Assembly (NCBI RefSeq): GCF_009796765.1
Contig: NZ_CP047023.1
Location: forward strand, 1,471,501 to 1,535,500
DNA from: Paraglaciecola sp. L3A3
Lineage (GTDB): Bacteria > Pseudomonadota > Gammaproteobacteria > Enterobacterales > Alteromonadaceae
Reading direction: 5' to 3'
Length of the DNA stretch: 64,000 bases
Position 1 is the stretch's first letter. Each line of letters begins with the position of its first letter. Of the stretch, positions 1-8,544 are shown piece by piece. Below the pieces are notes generated by a model that was given only the letters and a program-made list of their open reading frames with translations, was not told the origin of the DNA and searched no databases. Made by a program: the position numbers and the translations under genes.

Positions 1-1338
1 TTTCATCCACGACATGAAAAAGCCAAGAGTGAGGTAGATCGCACGCGCGCTGGCATGATGACCTTCTTTCGTTACCCACGGCCCAGGTTACATTGGTATA
101 AATCAGAATTTGTAGACAAACCATTTATTAGCATTAATGGTGTATGGCAAAAAGGTGTTGAATCACTACTGGTATACAGTAATGCAGAGCAAGTATCGTT
201 AGAGCTTGATGGTGTGATTATCGCCAAAGCCAAACCTAGCCAACTAGCGAAGTATGATGGTTTAACTCATCCTCCATTCCATTTTGATCATATTGACTAC
301 CAACCAGGTAAGCTAGTGGCCAAAGGAACCTTTGCTGATGGCTCTGTGGTTGAAGCGATTAAAAGTACACCTAGTGAAGCGTTTGAAATAAAACTAGAAG
401 CGGACACTGCGGGACGAGACTTTGTTGCCGACGGGTCTGACGTGTTGATGGTATATGCACACATTCTAGATAAAAACGGTATGTTAGTTGAGGACTTTGC
501 TCACAAGGTTAAATTTACAGTAATAGGTGATGCCACTGTGATAGGGGATCACTCCAATATCAATGCCAATCCAATGTTCACTGAGTATGGGGTGGCTCCC
601 GTAATGATTAGGGCTGGTAGCAAAGCTGGAAACATTACCATTATAGCTGAGATTGACAACCTCAAACCTGCCAAGGTAGAGGTGACCTTGAGTGAACATG
701 ATGACGATATGATCAGAGCCAATGCCGCCGCTATATATGACTATAAAGTAGAACGAGTAGATATAGGTGCGCCTGATCAATTTATTCAGTTTGGTTGGCA
801 AGGTTGGCTGGGCACAGAACAAAATAATAGTGCTTATCAGTTTAAGGCTTGGTCGAACACCACTGCTCAATTAAGTACTCCCTCTAAGCAAGGTATTATT
901 CGTTGGTTGGGCGAAATGAATGTAGTCGGAAAATACGGTTTTGCTTACGGTGATGGAGTCATTGCTTTAGATAAAAAAGGGTTAAACCTTACCTTTAGCC
1001 AACTGCCTAAAGGGATCTATAAACTCAATACTTGGCACCATGCCCCAGAATCGAATTCAGACTCAATGGATCCTAATAGAGATAAATTAAAAACACTCAC
1101 TATCAACAAATTACCCTTTGCTAATACCTTAACCGTGCAATCGAAAAATATTATTGGGCCGAGAAAACAACAAACAAAGGTCACACACGGTAAACAAATG
1201 CAATGGCAAACACCTGGTTTACAAACAGTGGTGTTTAAATCAGATGGAAAAAATCCGGTAACCATTAATTATCAAGGTAAGGAAAATGACGGGGTTTGGT
1301 TGAACGCTTTTGAATTGACCGAGTGGCATAGTGAGTAA
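1..1338 (+). CDS. GH2 family glycosidase (beta-galactosidase-like), 3' part only
   Basis: The frame is open from the first base, so the gene begins upstream of the window and only its last ~445 codons are here. What remains is the C-terminal beta-sandwich part of a DUF4982-type GH2 enzyme. A segment reading HWYKSEF...LLVYSNAEQVSLELDG matches the region after the catalytic barrel, where GH2 enzymes have 'YTN.EEVELFVNGK'. An Ig-like domain follows (around VYAHILDKNG), then a C-terminal carbohydrate-binding-like sandwich ending in GVWLNAFELTEW. The catalytic residues are not in the window. The next gene is a convergent sulfatase, and another GH2 lies beyond it, which suggests degradation of a sulfated galactose-containing polymer. 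Substrate is inference. Confidence 0.8.
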   Translation, partial: FHPRHEKAKSEVDRTRAGMMTFFRYPRPRLHWYKSEFVDKPFISINGVWQKGVESLLVYSNAEQVSLELDGVIIAKAKPSQLAKYDGLTHPPFHFDHIDYQPGKLVAKGTFADGSVVEAIKSTPSEAFEIKLEADTAGRDFVADGSDVLMVYAHILDKNGMLVEDFAHKVKFTVIGDATVIGDHSNINANPMFTEYGVAPVMIRAGSKAGNITIIAEIDNLKPAKVEVTLSEHDDDMIRANAAAIYDYKVERVDIGAPDQFIQFGWQGWLGTEQNNSAYQFKAWSNTTAQLSTPSKQGIIRWLGEMNVVGKYGFAYGDGVIALDKKGLNLTFSQLPKGIYKLNTWHHAPESNSDSMDPNRDKLKTLTINKLPFANTLTVQSKNIIGPRKQQTKVTHGKQMQWQTPGLQTVVFKSDGKNPVTINYQGKENDGVWLNAFELTEWHSE

Positions 1339-1408
1339 ATAATTAACATAGATTAGGCTGTGGATCTTTGCTGTATAAATTTTAGAGATACATTTTGTGC
1401 GTATAAAC

Positions 1409-1449
1409 AAAAAAGGTGTGTTCTAACTATGTTAGGACACACCTTTTTT
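1409..1449. terminator. Bidirectional rho-independent terminator
   Basis: A 19-base arm beginning AAAAAAGGTGTG pairs with an arm ending CACACCTTTTTT around a 3-base TAT loop, with one G-T mismatch. A-run and T-run flank the stem, so it can work in both directions between the convergent GH2 and sulfatase genes. Confidence 0.85.
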
Positions 1450-1476
1450 ACCCTTCTAGATATTTGTTAGAATCGT

Positions 1477-3051
1477 TTACAGCGCTTTATACATGGCGGT
1501 TAAGTCCATGCTGTCTTCTAGGCTGGTTTGTAACTTAAGCAGTTCGCCAAACAATTCAGCAACCTTAGCTTTATATTTAGCTTGAGTCGCCAAGTTAGTG
1601 ACTTCGTCAGGATCCGCTTTTAAATTAAATAATTTAATTGTATTAGCTTTTGGATAAACCAATAGTTTATAGCCATCTTTTTTGATCATACGTTGGCTGT
1701 CCACATAAGCCCCATAAATAGCGTCATAATGGCTTTTTGTAGTTTGTCCTTTGGCTAAATCAATAATTGAGTTGAAGAACACATAGTCAGGCTTTTTGGC
1801 TCCTGCTAGTTCTAAGCTGGTGGCCATAGCATCTTGTAAATAGATGTCAGAATCAACTGTTTGACCCCCTTCGATCCCTGGTCCCCAGATAATAAAAGGT
1901 GCACGTACACTTTCTTCATACATATTTTGTTTACCGAATAAACCTCGTTCACCTACAGATAAACCATGATCGGCAGTGTAAATAATATAAGTGTTATCCA
2001 TTTTTCCACTGGCTTTTAATGCAGCAAGAATTTCACCTATTTGTGTGTCCATGTGGCTAATAAGGGCGTAGTACTCTTTTAGATGCACACGGGTCGAGTA
2101 TTCTGTGCGAGGGAAAGGTGCCAAAGCGGCATCACGTAAACTAGGACTGTTACCAATTAAGTCTTTCTCAGGGTAATTATCGGCCCAGTTAGTAGGTAAA
2201 GGTAGTGAATCTTCATCGTATAAGTCTTGATAAGCTTGTGGTGCCTGTCTTGGGTCATGTCCTGCATTGAAGGCTATGTACATAAAAAACGGATTGTCTT
2301 TGCTTTTAGCTTGCTCGATAAAACCAATGGCATCATTTTTAAGTACTTCACTCCAATGTGTACCACCTTCGTAATATCCGCCAAATTTTGGATCCGTTGG
2401 CGACCAAGAATGATCATCTTTGCTGAGTGGCCGGTTATAGCCAACAGGCATAAATTCATCTGTGCTTTTAAAGTTTGTTTTGCCAGCGATAAAGTCTTGA
2501 TAAAGTTTTTGCTGCTTAGCATGATCCCAAGCATCATCAGGCATGCCTGGACGTATATGAGTTGTTGTATTGAATACTTTGTCGGCTTTAGCGGCAACGT
2601 GCCATTTGCCAGACATGTAAGTATCGTAACCTTCTTTTTCAAGGAGTTTAGACCAAGTTGTATCAAGACCTTTACCTTTAGCAAATGTTCTATCCATTGT
2701 GTGAGCTTGCCACACAGAACGGCCAGAATTCAGCATTGCACGAGATGCCTGACAAACAGCACCATTCCATGCGCCCATGTTGTAAGCATTACTAAAGTTC
2801 ACACCATTATTTGCTAGCTTGTCTAGATTAGGGGTGTTTATTTGCTGGTTACCGTAGGCACCTATAGTTTTAGGTGATTGGTCGTCGGCGAAAATAAATA
2901 ATATATTGGGCTTTTGAGTTTCACTTTGGGTTACTTTTGTAACGGCAACTGAAGTATCTGTTTTTTCTTGTTTAGCGCCAGAACATCCAACTAATGTTAA
3001 AGCACCCAATACCACAATCGGAAAAAGTATTGAAGTAGCTGTTTTTTGCAA
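1477..3051 (-). CDS. S1-family sulfatase, lipoprotein
   Basis: Type I formylglycine-dependent sulfatase that should hydrolyse sulfate esters from a polysaccharide or its oligosaccharides. A lipoprotein signal ends at lipobox LVGC (Cys23), so it is membrane-anchored in the periplasm or on the surface. The FADDQ metal-binding motif is at ~55. The nucleophile sits in WNGAVCQASR (Cys100), which fits the C-x-[P/A]-x-R rule for conversion to formylglycine, with Ala instead of the usual Pro. TADHG and GKQNMYEESVRAP supply later metal and active-site residues. The AWNGAVC context resembles subfamily S1_16, from memory only. It lies 39 bases downstream of the GH2 gene on the same strand, probably one operon. 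Exact substrate unknown. Confidence 0.88.
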   Translation of the reverse strand: MQKTATSILFPIVVLGALTLVGCSGAKQEKTDTSVAVTKVTQSETQKPNILFIFADDQSPKTIGAYGNQQINTPNLDKLANNGVNFSNAYNMGAWNGAVCQASRAMLNSGRSVWQAHTMDRTFAKGKGLDTTWSKLLEKEGYDTYMSGKWHVAAKADKVFNTTTHIRPGMPDDAWDHAKQQKLYQDFIAGKTNFKSTDEFMPVGYNRPLSKDDHSWSPTDPKFGGYYEGGTHWSEVLKNDAIGFIEQAKSKDNPFFMYIAFNAGHDPRQAPQAYQDLYDEDSLPLPTNWADNYPEKDLIGNSPSLRDAALAPFPRTEYSTRVHLKEYYALISHMDTQIGEILAALKASGKMDNTYIIYTADHGLSVGERGLFGKQNMYEESVRAPFIIWGPGIEGGQTVDSDIYLQDAMATSLELAGAKKPDYVFFNSIIDLAKGQTTKSHYDAIYGAYVDSQRMIKKDGYKLLVYPKANTIKLFNLKADPDEVTNLATQAKYKAKVAELFGELLKLQTSLEDSMDLTAMYKAL

Positions 3052-3090
3052 AATTTAATTCCTTATATTTAGAAGCCATTAGGCCAAGTG

Positions 3091-5619
3091 TTACTTGGCC
3101 GTTATTACAATTGGATCGTTACTTAGTTGCTCAGAATAGGCTCTTATCCTAATGTTACCAGATTGACCATTTTTACTTTTTACTATCAACATCGCTTTAC
3201 CGTTAAATGCCCTGCGGTAATCGGCTTTAAATGGTGCAACTGTGGCTGAATTACCGTTACCTACTGCAGCAATTTCACCTGCACCTTCAACAAAGAAACG
3301 AATATGATTATCAGCTGTAGGGCAAATATTGCCATCTTTATCTTTAACTAAAACGGTAACATAAGACAAATCTTGGCCGTCAGCATCAATCACTTTGCGA
3401 TCAGCAATTAACTCTACAGATGCAGGTAAACCAGCGGTTTTCACTGTCTCTTCAGCTACTACCTGAGCTTTGGTATAAGCCACTACTTTAATTTCGCCAG
3501 GCTGATATTTGACGTCCCAGCGTAAACGGTAAGCCGATTGGTAGTTGTCACGGTTTTCCTTATCCCAGCGTAAGAAATTAACAGGTAACTCTGCTTTATC
3601 TACGCCTTTAACTTTACGACCCATAGATTTGCCGTTAACAAATAACTCAACTTCTTCTGCATTGGTATAAGCGAATACTGGTATTTCTTCGCCAATTTTG
3701 TTTTCCCAGTTCCAATGAGGTAGTACATGTACCATAGGTTTTGTGGTCCACTGACTTTGGTATAAATAGTATCTGTCTTTCGGGAAACCAACTAAATCAA
3801 CCGCTCCAAAAGAAGAACTACGAACTGGCCAATCGGCATTCCAATATCCGTCGCCACTATGATCTTTACCACCATAAGGCGTGGGTTCACCTAAATAGTC
3901 AAAACCTGTCCACATGTACTCACCCATCACAGCTGGGGTTTTTGCTAAGTATTCAAATTCGATTTCAGGTGGGTATGCCCAAGGTGGGCCAATAATGTCG
4001 TAACTAGTGACATGACGAGAGTCATGGGTTTTATACTTATCGATAGGAAAGTGATAGACACCACGAGTGCTGGTAATCGATGACGTTTCACTGGCCACTA
4101 ATGGCCAAGTTGGGTGATCTTTATGACGCTGCTCGTAACTAAGTGGCTTATAGTTTAATCCTACTATGTCTACTGCATCTGCTAAGCCATTTTTAATTGC
4201 GCCTGTCGGGTTATTAAATCCGGCACTAACTAGACGGCTAGGGTCAGCTTTGTGGGCAATTTTGGTTAACATTGCTGCTACTTCGCCACCGTTTTTATGG
4301 CCCTGCTCCATGATCTCGTTGCCAATACTCCACATATAAACTGATGGGTTATTGCGGTACTGAATGATCATGTCGGTTAGATCACGTTCATGCCATTCAT
4401 CAAAAAAGACTTGATAGCCGTTATGTACAGATTGTTTTTGCATGGCCCACACATCAAAAGATTCAACTTGTAATAAAATGCCCATTTCGTCAGCTAATTC
4501 AACCATTTCTGGAGAAGGCGGGTTGTGTGAGGTACGTACCGAGTTAACCCCCATAGATTGCATTATTTCTAGTTTACGTTGAATCGCCCTTCTGTTGGCA
4601 ATGGCACCAATGGGACCATTATCATGATGTAAGCACACACCATTTATTTGTACTCGACGCCAGTTTAGCCAGAAACCATCATCAGGTTTAAATTCTAAAT
4701 GACGAACCCCTAAAGGCGTGGTGTGTTGATCCACTATTTTACCGTTGCGCACTATGCTCGATAATATTTTATATCGGTACGGGTTTTCTGTGTCCCATAG
4801 GATAGGGTTTTTAAGAGTGAAAGTTTGGTTAACCGTTTTAGTACCTTTGGCTAGATCGCCTAGTTTTTTCGATTCCTTCAATACCACAGTACCATCTGCT
4901 TTAACAATTTCAGTTTGTAGGGTGGCATTGGTGCTTTGTGCAAAGTTATTTATTTGGGTTTCTAGAGCAACAGTAGCTCGATCACGTGTTACTTCAGGAG
5001 TCGTCACATAAGTCCCCCATTTAGCCACATGTACTGGGTCATTAATTTCTAACCATGTATGGCGATATAAGCCAGCTCCAGGGTACCAACGAGTGGATAA
5101 ATCTTTTGGAGAAAGAGAGACAGCTATGACATTTTCTTTCGTACCAAAGAATAGATGAGGGGTTAAATCATAATTGACGGCTGTGTAGCCAAATGGACGA
5201 CGACCTAGAAAATGGCCATTGATGTAAACATGAGCATCGTACATTGCACCATCAAATGTCACAGAGACAAACTTGCCCTTGTCGGCTTCAGATACTTTGA
5301 ACGATTTGCGATACCAACCATCACCATGAAAAGGCAATCCACCATTACGTGCATTGTATTTGCTATCAAATGGTCCCTCTATAGCCCAATCATGGGGTAG
5401 GGTGACATGTTGCCAATTACTGTCATCAAACTTAGCTTGTTCAGCGCCAATATGTTTACCTTTGCTAAATAACCAATCGTTATTAAAGCTTTGTTTCTCT
5501 CCAAATTGGGCCGCTTTATATTGACTGACGGCAGTTGCATTAAATGCAATTAAGGTAAATAACCAGCAAAGCAGAATGGCAGATAAACTTGTGCTTCTAT
5601 GGGGACGAAAAATGTTCAT
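3091..5619 (-). CDS. Secreted GH2 beta-galactosidase
   Basis: Exo-acting glycoside hydrolase of family 2, probably removing terminal beta-galactose (or a related sugar) from oligosaccharides in the periplasm. A signal peptide ends near NATA (~30). The sugar-binding jelly roll (~40-195), Ig-like domain (~200-305) and TIM barrel (~310-600) are followed by DUF4982-like and Ig-like C-terminal domains. The acid/base is Glu435 in SIGNEI and the nucleophile is Glu511 in ASETSS; this 76-residue spacing is close to that in pneumococcal BgaA. The C-terminal 'YTNAEEVELFVNGK' segment is typical. It is the first gene of a probable two-gene operon with the sulfatase downstream. Beta-galactosidase is the commonest activity, but other GH2 activities are possible. 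Confidence 0.88.
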   Translation of the reverse strand: MNIFRPHRSTSLSAILLCWLFTLIAFNATAVSQYKAAQFGEKQSFNNDWLFSKGKHIGAEQAKFDDSNWQHVTLPHDWAIEGPFDSKYNARNGGLPFHGDGWYRKSFKVSEADKGKFVSVTFDGAMYDAHVYINGHFLGRRPFGYTAVNYDLTPHLFFGTKENVIAVSLSPKDLSTRWYPGAGLYRHTWLEINDPVHVAKWGTYVTTPEVTRDRATVALETQINNFAQSTNATLQTEIVKADGTVVLKESKKLGDLAKGTKTVNQTFTLKNPILWDTENPYRYKILSSIVRNGKIVDQHTTPLGVRHLEFKPDDGFWLNWRRVQINGVCLHHDNGPIGAIANRRAIQRKLEIMQSMGVNSVRTSHNPPSPEMVELADEMGILLQVESFDVWAMQKQSVHNGYQVFFDEWHERDLTDMIIQYRNNPSVYMWSIGNEIMEQGHKNGGEVAAMLTKIAHKADPSRLVSAGFNNPTGAIKNGLADAVDIVGLNYKPLSYEQRHKDHPTWPLVASETSSITSTRGVYHFPIDKYKTHDSRHVTSYDIIGPPWAYPPEIEFEYLAKTPAVMGEYMWTGFDYLGEPTPYGGKDHSGDGYWNADWPVRSSSFGAVDLVGFPKDRYYLYQSQWTTKPMVHVLPHWNWENKIGEEIPVFAYTNAEEVELFVNGKSMGRKVKGVDKAELPVNFLRWDKENRDNYQSAYRLRWDVKYQPGEIKVVAYTKAQVVAEETVKTAGLPASVELIADRKVIDADGQDLSYVTVLVKDKDGNICPTADNHIRFFVEGAGEIAAVGNGNSATVAPFKADYRRAFNGKAMLIVKSKNGQSGNIRIRAYSEQLSNDPIVITAK

Positions 5620-6012
5620 AAATAGATTAATCTCATGGTTAGAGTTGATGTTTGTTTATATATGATTTTTACTTGTTGTATATGATAATTTTGTTGTATT
5701 TAATAGCAAGTGATTTAACAAATTTATGACATATTTAATGAAGGTAATTGTAAAAAAAGAGAATGTTATACTTTGTTCTTAACAAGTTAACAGTTATATA
5801 TTGAGATATACCCTCTGAAAGTCCCCTAGAAAGCGATTCTAATTGAAATAGGTTATGCCAGTAGCAACGTAAAACATGCATATAATTTCGACTTTCTTGT
5901 AAAATATCTAACCATTTGAGTAGCAGTTTTCATCGCATTTATTGACTATAAACTTATCCTCTCTAGTATGGTCTGTCAGCAGCACTGCAACCACCACAGG
6001 TCTCTTTATTTT
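5620..6012. promoter_or_regulatory. Divergent promoter region of the GH2-sulfatase operon and the TauE gene
   Basis: This A+T-rich gap of ~390 bases separates divergent genes. Near the GH2 start are repeated words: TATATGAT at 5659-5666 and again at 5679-5686 (20-base period), and TTGTTGTAT at 5673-5681 and 5691-5699 (18-base period). Two-turn spacing on one DNA face could be an operator for a sugar-responsive repressor, but no known motif is recognised. No RNA gene or further ORF seen. Confidence 0.35.
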
Positions 6013-6765
6013 ATGTTCGAACTTTTTGATTATTCCCTGTCGTATCAAACCATTAGTTTTGTGTTTTTGGTTGCTTTTTTTGTGGGTATGGCAAAAACCG
6101 GAGTGCATGGGATATCTCTGTTAGCCGTCCCTTTATTAGCGGTGATTTTTGGCGGTAAGGCGTCATCTGGATTGATGTTACCTATGTTAGTTATCGCTGA
6201 TTTGTTTGCGGTTAAGTATTACCACAGACATGCAAATTGGGGGTATTTAATAAAGCTTTTCCCCTCCGCAGTAGTTGGGGTGTTAATTGGTACTTGGTTA
6301 GGTAATGTCGTTGATGATCAAGTTTTTCGAGTGCTCATGAGTATCATCATTTTTGTCAGTCTAGCCATCATGGTGTGGATGGAAAAAACGGATAAAAAAG
6401 CCATACCTGATTATTTATGGTTTGCCATTTTGATGGGGTTAGTTGGCGGGATCAGTACCATGATAGGTAACTTAGCTGGGCCGATTATGGGGCTATATTT
6501 ACTCAGTATGCGTTTGCCTAAAAATGAATATATAGGAACTGCTGCATGGTTCTTTTTGGTTATCAACGTATTTAAAGTGCCTTTTCATATTTATAGTTGG
6601 GAGAGCATTGATAAAAATTCATTTTTGTTGAACTTAGTTAGTTTACCTTTTATAGCCATTGGCGCGGTGTGCGGTATTTTTATTGTGAAAAGAATTCCAG
6701 ACAAACAATATAGGTGGTTCGTGATTGGTATGACAGCTGTCGCAGCTGTGCTCATGAATATTTAA
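6013..6765 (+). CDS. TauE/SafE family sulfite/organosulfonate exporter
   Basis: Multi-pass inner-membrane protein of the TauE/SafE (former DUF81) family, ~250 residues with about eight hydrophobic segments. The two family hallmarks are seen: FVGMAKTGVHG near the N-terminus and the related second-half motif GLVGGISTMIGNLAGP. Members export sulfite, sulfoacetate or other small anions. The open frame extends upstream to an ATG at 5968, but the added residues are Cys/His-rich and non-hydrophobic, so the ATG at 6013 before FELFDYSL is preferred; neither has a strong ribosome-binding site. It sits amid sulfatase genes, so handling a sulfur anion released from the polysaccharide is plausible but is inference. 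Confidence 0.8.
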   Translation: MFELFDYSLSYQTISFVFLVAFFVGMAKTGVHGISLLAVPLLAVIFGGKASSGLMLPMLVIADLFAVKYYHRHANWGYLIKLFPSAVVGVLIGTWLGNVVDDQVFRVLMSIIIFVSLAIMVWMEKTDKKAIPDYLWFAILMGLVGGISTMIGNLAGPIMGLYLLSMRLPKNEYIGTAAWFFLVINVFKVPFHIYSWESIDKNSFLLNLVSLPFIAIGAVCGIFIVKRIPDKQYRWFVIGMTAVAAVLMNI

Positions 6766-6909
6766 CTTAGGTCGATAATCCATTTATCTGATTCAGTTGT
6801 ATCTTAGCTTTTAATACTGTGTTAATTGTTATTATACTTTAGTCTGCTTTTTAAATGCCTAGTGGTGGTTTCTGGGTACAAAATATATTCTTTTATAAGG
6901 TTTCCGTAC

Positions 6910-8442
6910 ATGACAAAACACCAAACAGTTACAATTAATCAAGAGATTAATGTTTTAGAAGATGAAGAGTTAGTGTCGGTGACTGACACTCAAGGTGTTA
7001 TTGAGTACGCAAATGAGGCGTTCTGCCGCGTCGCAGGTTTTACTTTAGATGAACTGAAGGGACAACATCATAATATTGTCAGGCATCCCGATATGCCAAA
7101 AGCAGCCTTCGCTGATCTGTGGAGTAAATTAAAAGCGAAACAAGCATGGCGTGGCGCAGTAAAAAATCGTTGTAAAGATGGTCAATATTATTGGGTCGAC
7201 GCCTTCGTTACCCCACTTTATGAAAATGGTGTGTTGTCAGGTTATCAATCTGTTAGAACAAAATTAAAACCTGAATTTCGTAATCGTGCCGAAATTTTCT
7301 ATGCGCAATTAAACGCAGGTAAATCTCATACTTCAATGTTTGACAATCATAAAGTGATGGATGCCATTTTTCTCGTTATAGGCACACTCATAGCTGCCTC
7401 TGCTTTGTATTATCCTTGGATGGCCTTTCTGCTTGTTGTCTTGCCTTATATCATTTTTAAAACCGAGCTATTTTCTTTGCGTAAATATATAAGTACACAA
7501 CAGCAAAGTTATGACAGTATTTCTCGTTTTGTTTTTTCAGGTAAAAGCGCCATCAGTGTGGTTGATTTTATGAAAAAAATGTCAGAAGGACGGATTAAAA
7601 CAATAATAGGTCGTGTCATTGATAGTACCTCAACGTTACAAGATGGTGGGCAATTATTAAGACGTGTATCTCAACAAGCAAAAGCTGGAGTAGAGCAAGA
7701 GACCAGTGAGTTACATCAAGTCTCGGTTGCTATAGAAGAAATGGTTGCTACTAATGCAGAAGTCGCCAGCAATACCGCGGTTGCCTCTTCTAAAGTTGAA
7801 TCGGTATATCAAGATTGTAAACGTGCTACCGATTCCATGACACAAACTATGACTAAGGTTGCTGGCTTAGCTAAAGACGTAGCTGAATCTGCCAATACAG
7901 CAAGTAATTTGGCTTCTGAAGCAGAAAAAATTGATAGCATAATGCAAGAAATTCAAGGTATAGCTGATCAAACTAACTTATTAGCATTGAATGCGGCAAT
8001 CGAAGCTGCAAGAGCAGGAGAGCATGGGCGAGGATTTTCTGTGGTAGCTGATGAAGTGCGTGCTCTTTCTAGCCGTACTCACTTAGCGACCGAACAAATA
8101 CAGTCTTCTGTGGGGGAAATTCAATCTACACTGGTTAACTGGTCGAAAGTATTGTTAGAAGGTAAAGAAGCAGCTGATGAATGTGTATCTGACACTGAAA
8201 ATACCAAGGACATCGTGAATAAAGTGTATGAAGTAGTGTCGGAAATTGCCGATCTTACTACGCAAATTTCAGTGGCATCGGAACAACAAAGTGCTGTATC
8301 TCAGGAGATTAGTCGTAATATTGTTAATGTGAATGACATTTCTCAAAACAATTTGCGTCAAGCTGAAATTGTTGAAGATGAGTCCACCAAGATTGAGCAA
8401 AGATCTAGCGCTTTGGCTGGGTTAGGTACGACTTTTGGTTAA
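6910..8442 (+). CDS. Methyl-accepting chemotaxis protein with N-terminal PAS domain (Aer-like)
   Basis: Aer-type chemoreceptor, ~510 residues. Residues ~10-115 form a PAS domain ([27 protein letters not shown]) likely to hold FAD or another redox sensor. A hydrophobic hairpin (~155-190) anchors it in the inner membrane with no periplasmic domain, then a HAMP-like linker leads to the MCP signalling hairpin with the conserved tip [20 protein letters not shown]. It would report to CheA/CheW for energy or redox taxis. The open frame extends to 6826, but the ATG at 6910 matches the usual MTKHQ-like beginning and has AAGG upstream. Its place inside the sulfatase cluster may link taxis to substrate use, which is inference. 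Confidence 0.88.
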   Translation: MTKHQTVTINQEINVLEDEELVSVTDTQGVIEYANEAFCRVAGFTLDELKGQHHNIVRHPDMPKAAFADLWSKLKAKQAWRGAVKNRCKDGQYYWVDAFVTPLYENGVLSGYQSVRTKLKPEFRNRAEIFYAQLNAGKSHTSMFDNHKVMDAIFLVIGTLIAASALYYPWMAFLLVVLPYIIFKTELFSLRKYISTQQQSYDSISRFVFSGKSAISVVDFMKKMSEGRIKTIIGRVIDSTSTLQDGGQLLRRVSQQAKAGVEQETSELHQVSVAIEEMVATNAEVASNTAVASSKVESVYQDCKRATDSMTQTMTKVAGLAKDVAESANTASNLASEAEKIDSIMQEIQGIADQTNLLALNAAIEAARAGEHGRGFSVVADEVRALSSRTHLATEQIQSSVGEIQSTLVNWSKVLLEGKEAADECVSDTENTKDIVNKVYEVVSEIADLTTQISVASEQQSAVSQEISRNIVNVNDISQNNLRQAEIVEDESTKIEQRSSALAGLGTTFG

Positions 8443-8459
8443 TGCCTAAATAAAAAAAT

Positions 8460-8493
8460 AAGCCCAGTAAATCTTTTATGTTTTACTGGGCTT
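8460..8493. terminator. Bidirectional rho-independent terminator
   Basis: AAGCCCAGTAAA pairs perfectly with TTTACTGGGCTT across a ~10-base loop. It lies between the convergent chemoreceptor and sulfatase genes; the A-rich left flank favours the minus-strand transcript. Confidence 0.75.
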
Positions 8494-8544
8494 AATATTA
8501 GTTAACGAGTATCTATCTTACTCACATAATAGGTCTATGCTATT

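Noticed and set aside
2227..2817. 196-codon ORF on the plus strand inside a sulfatase
   Set aside because: Antisense to a clear sulfatase; composition is Phe/Ile/Cys-rich with no recognisable domain or ribosome-binding site.
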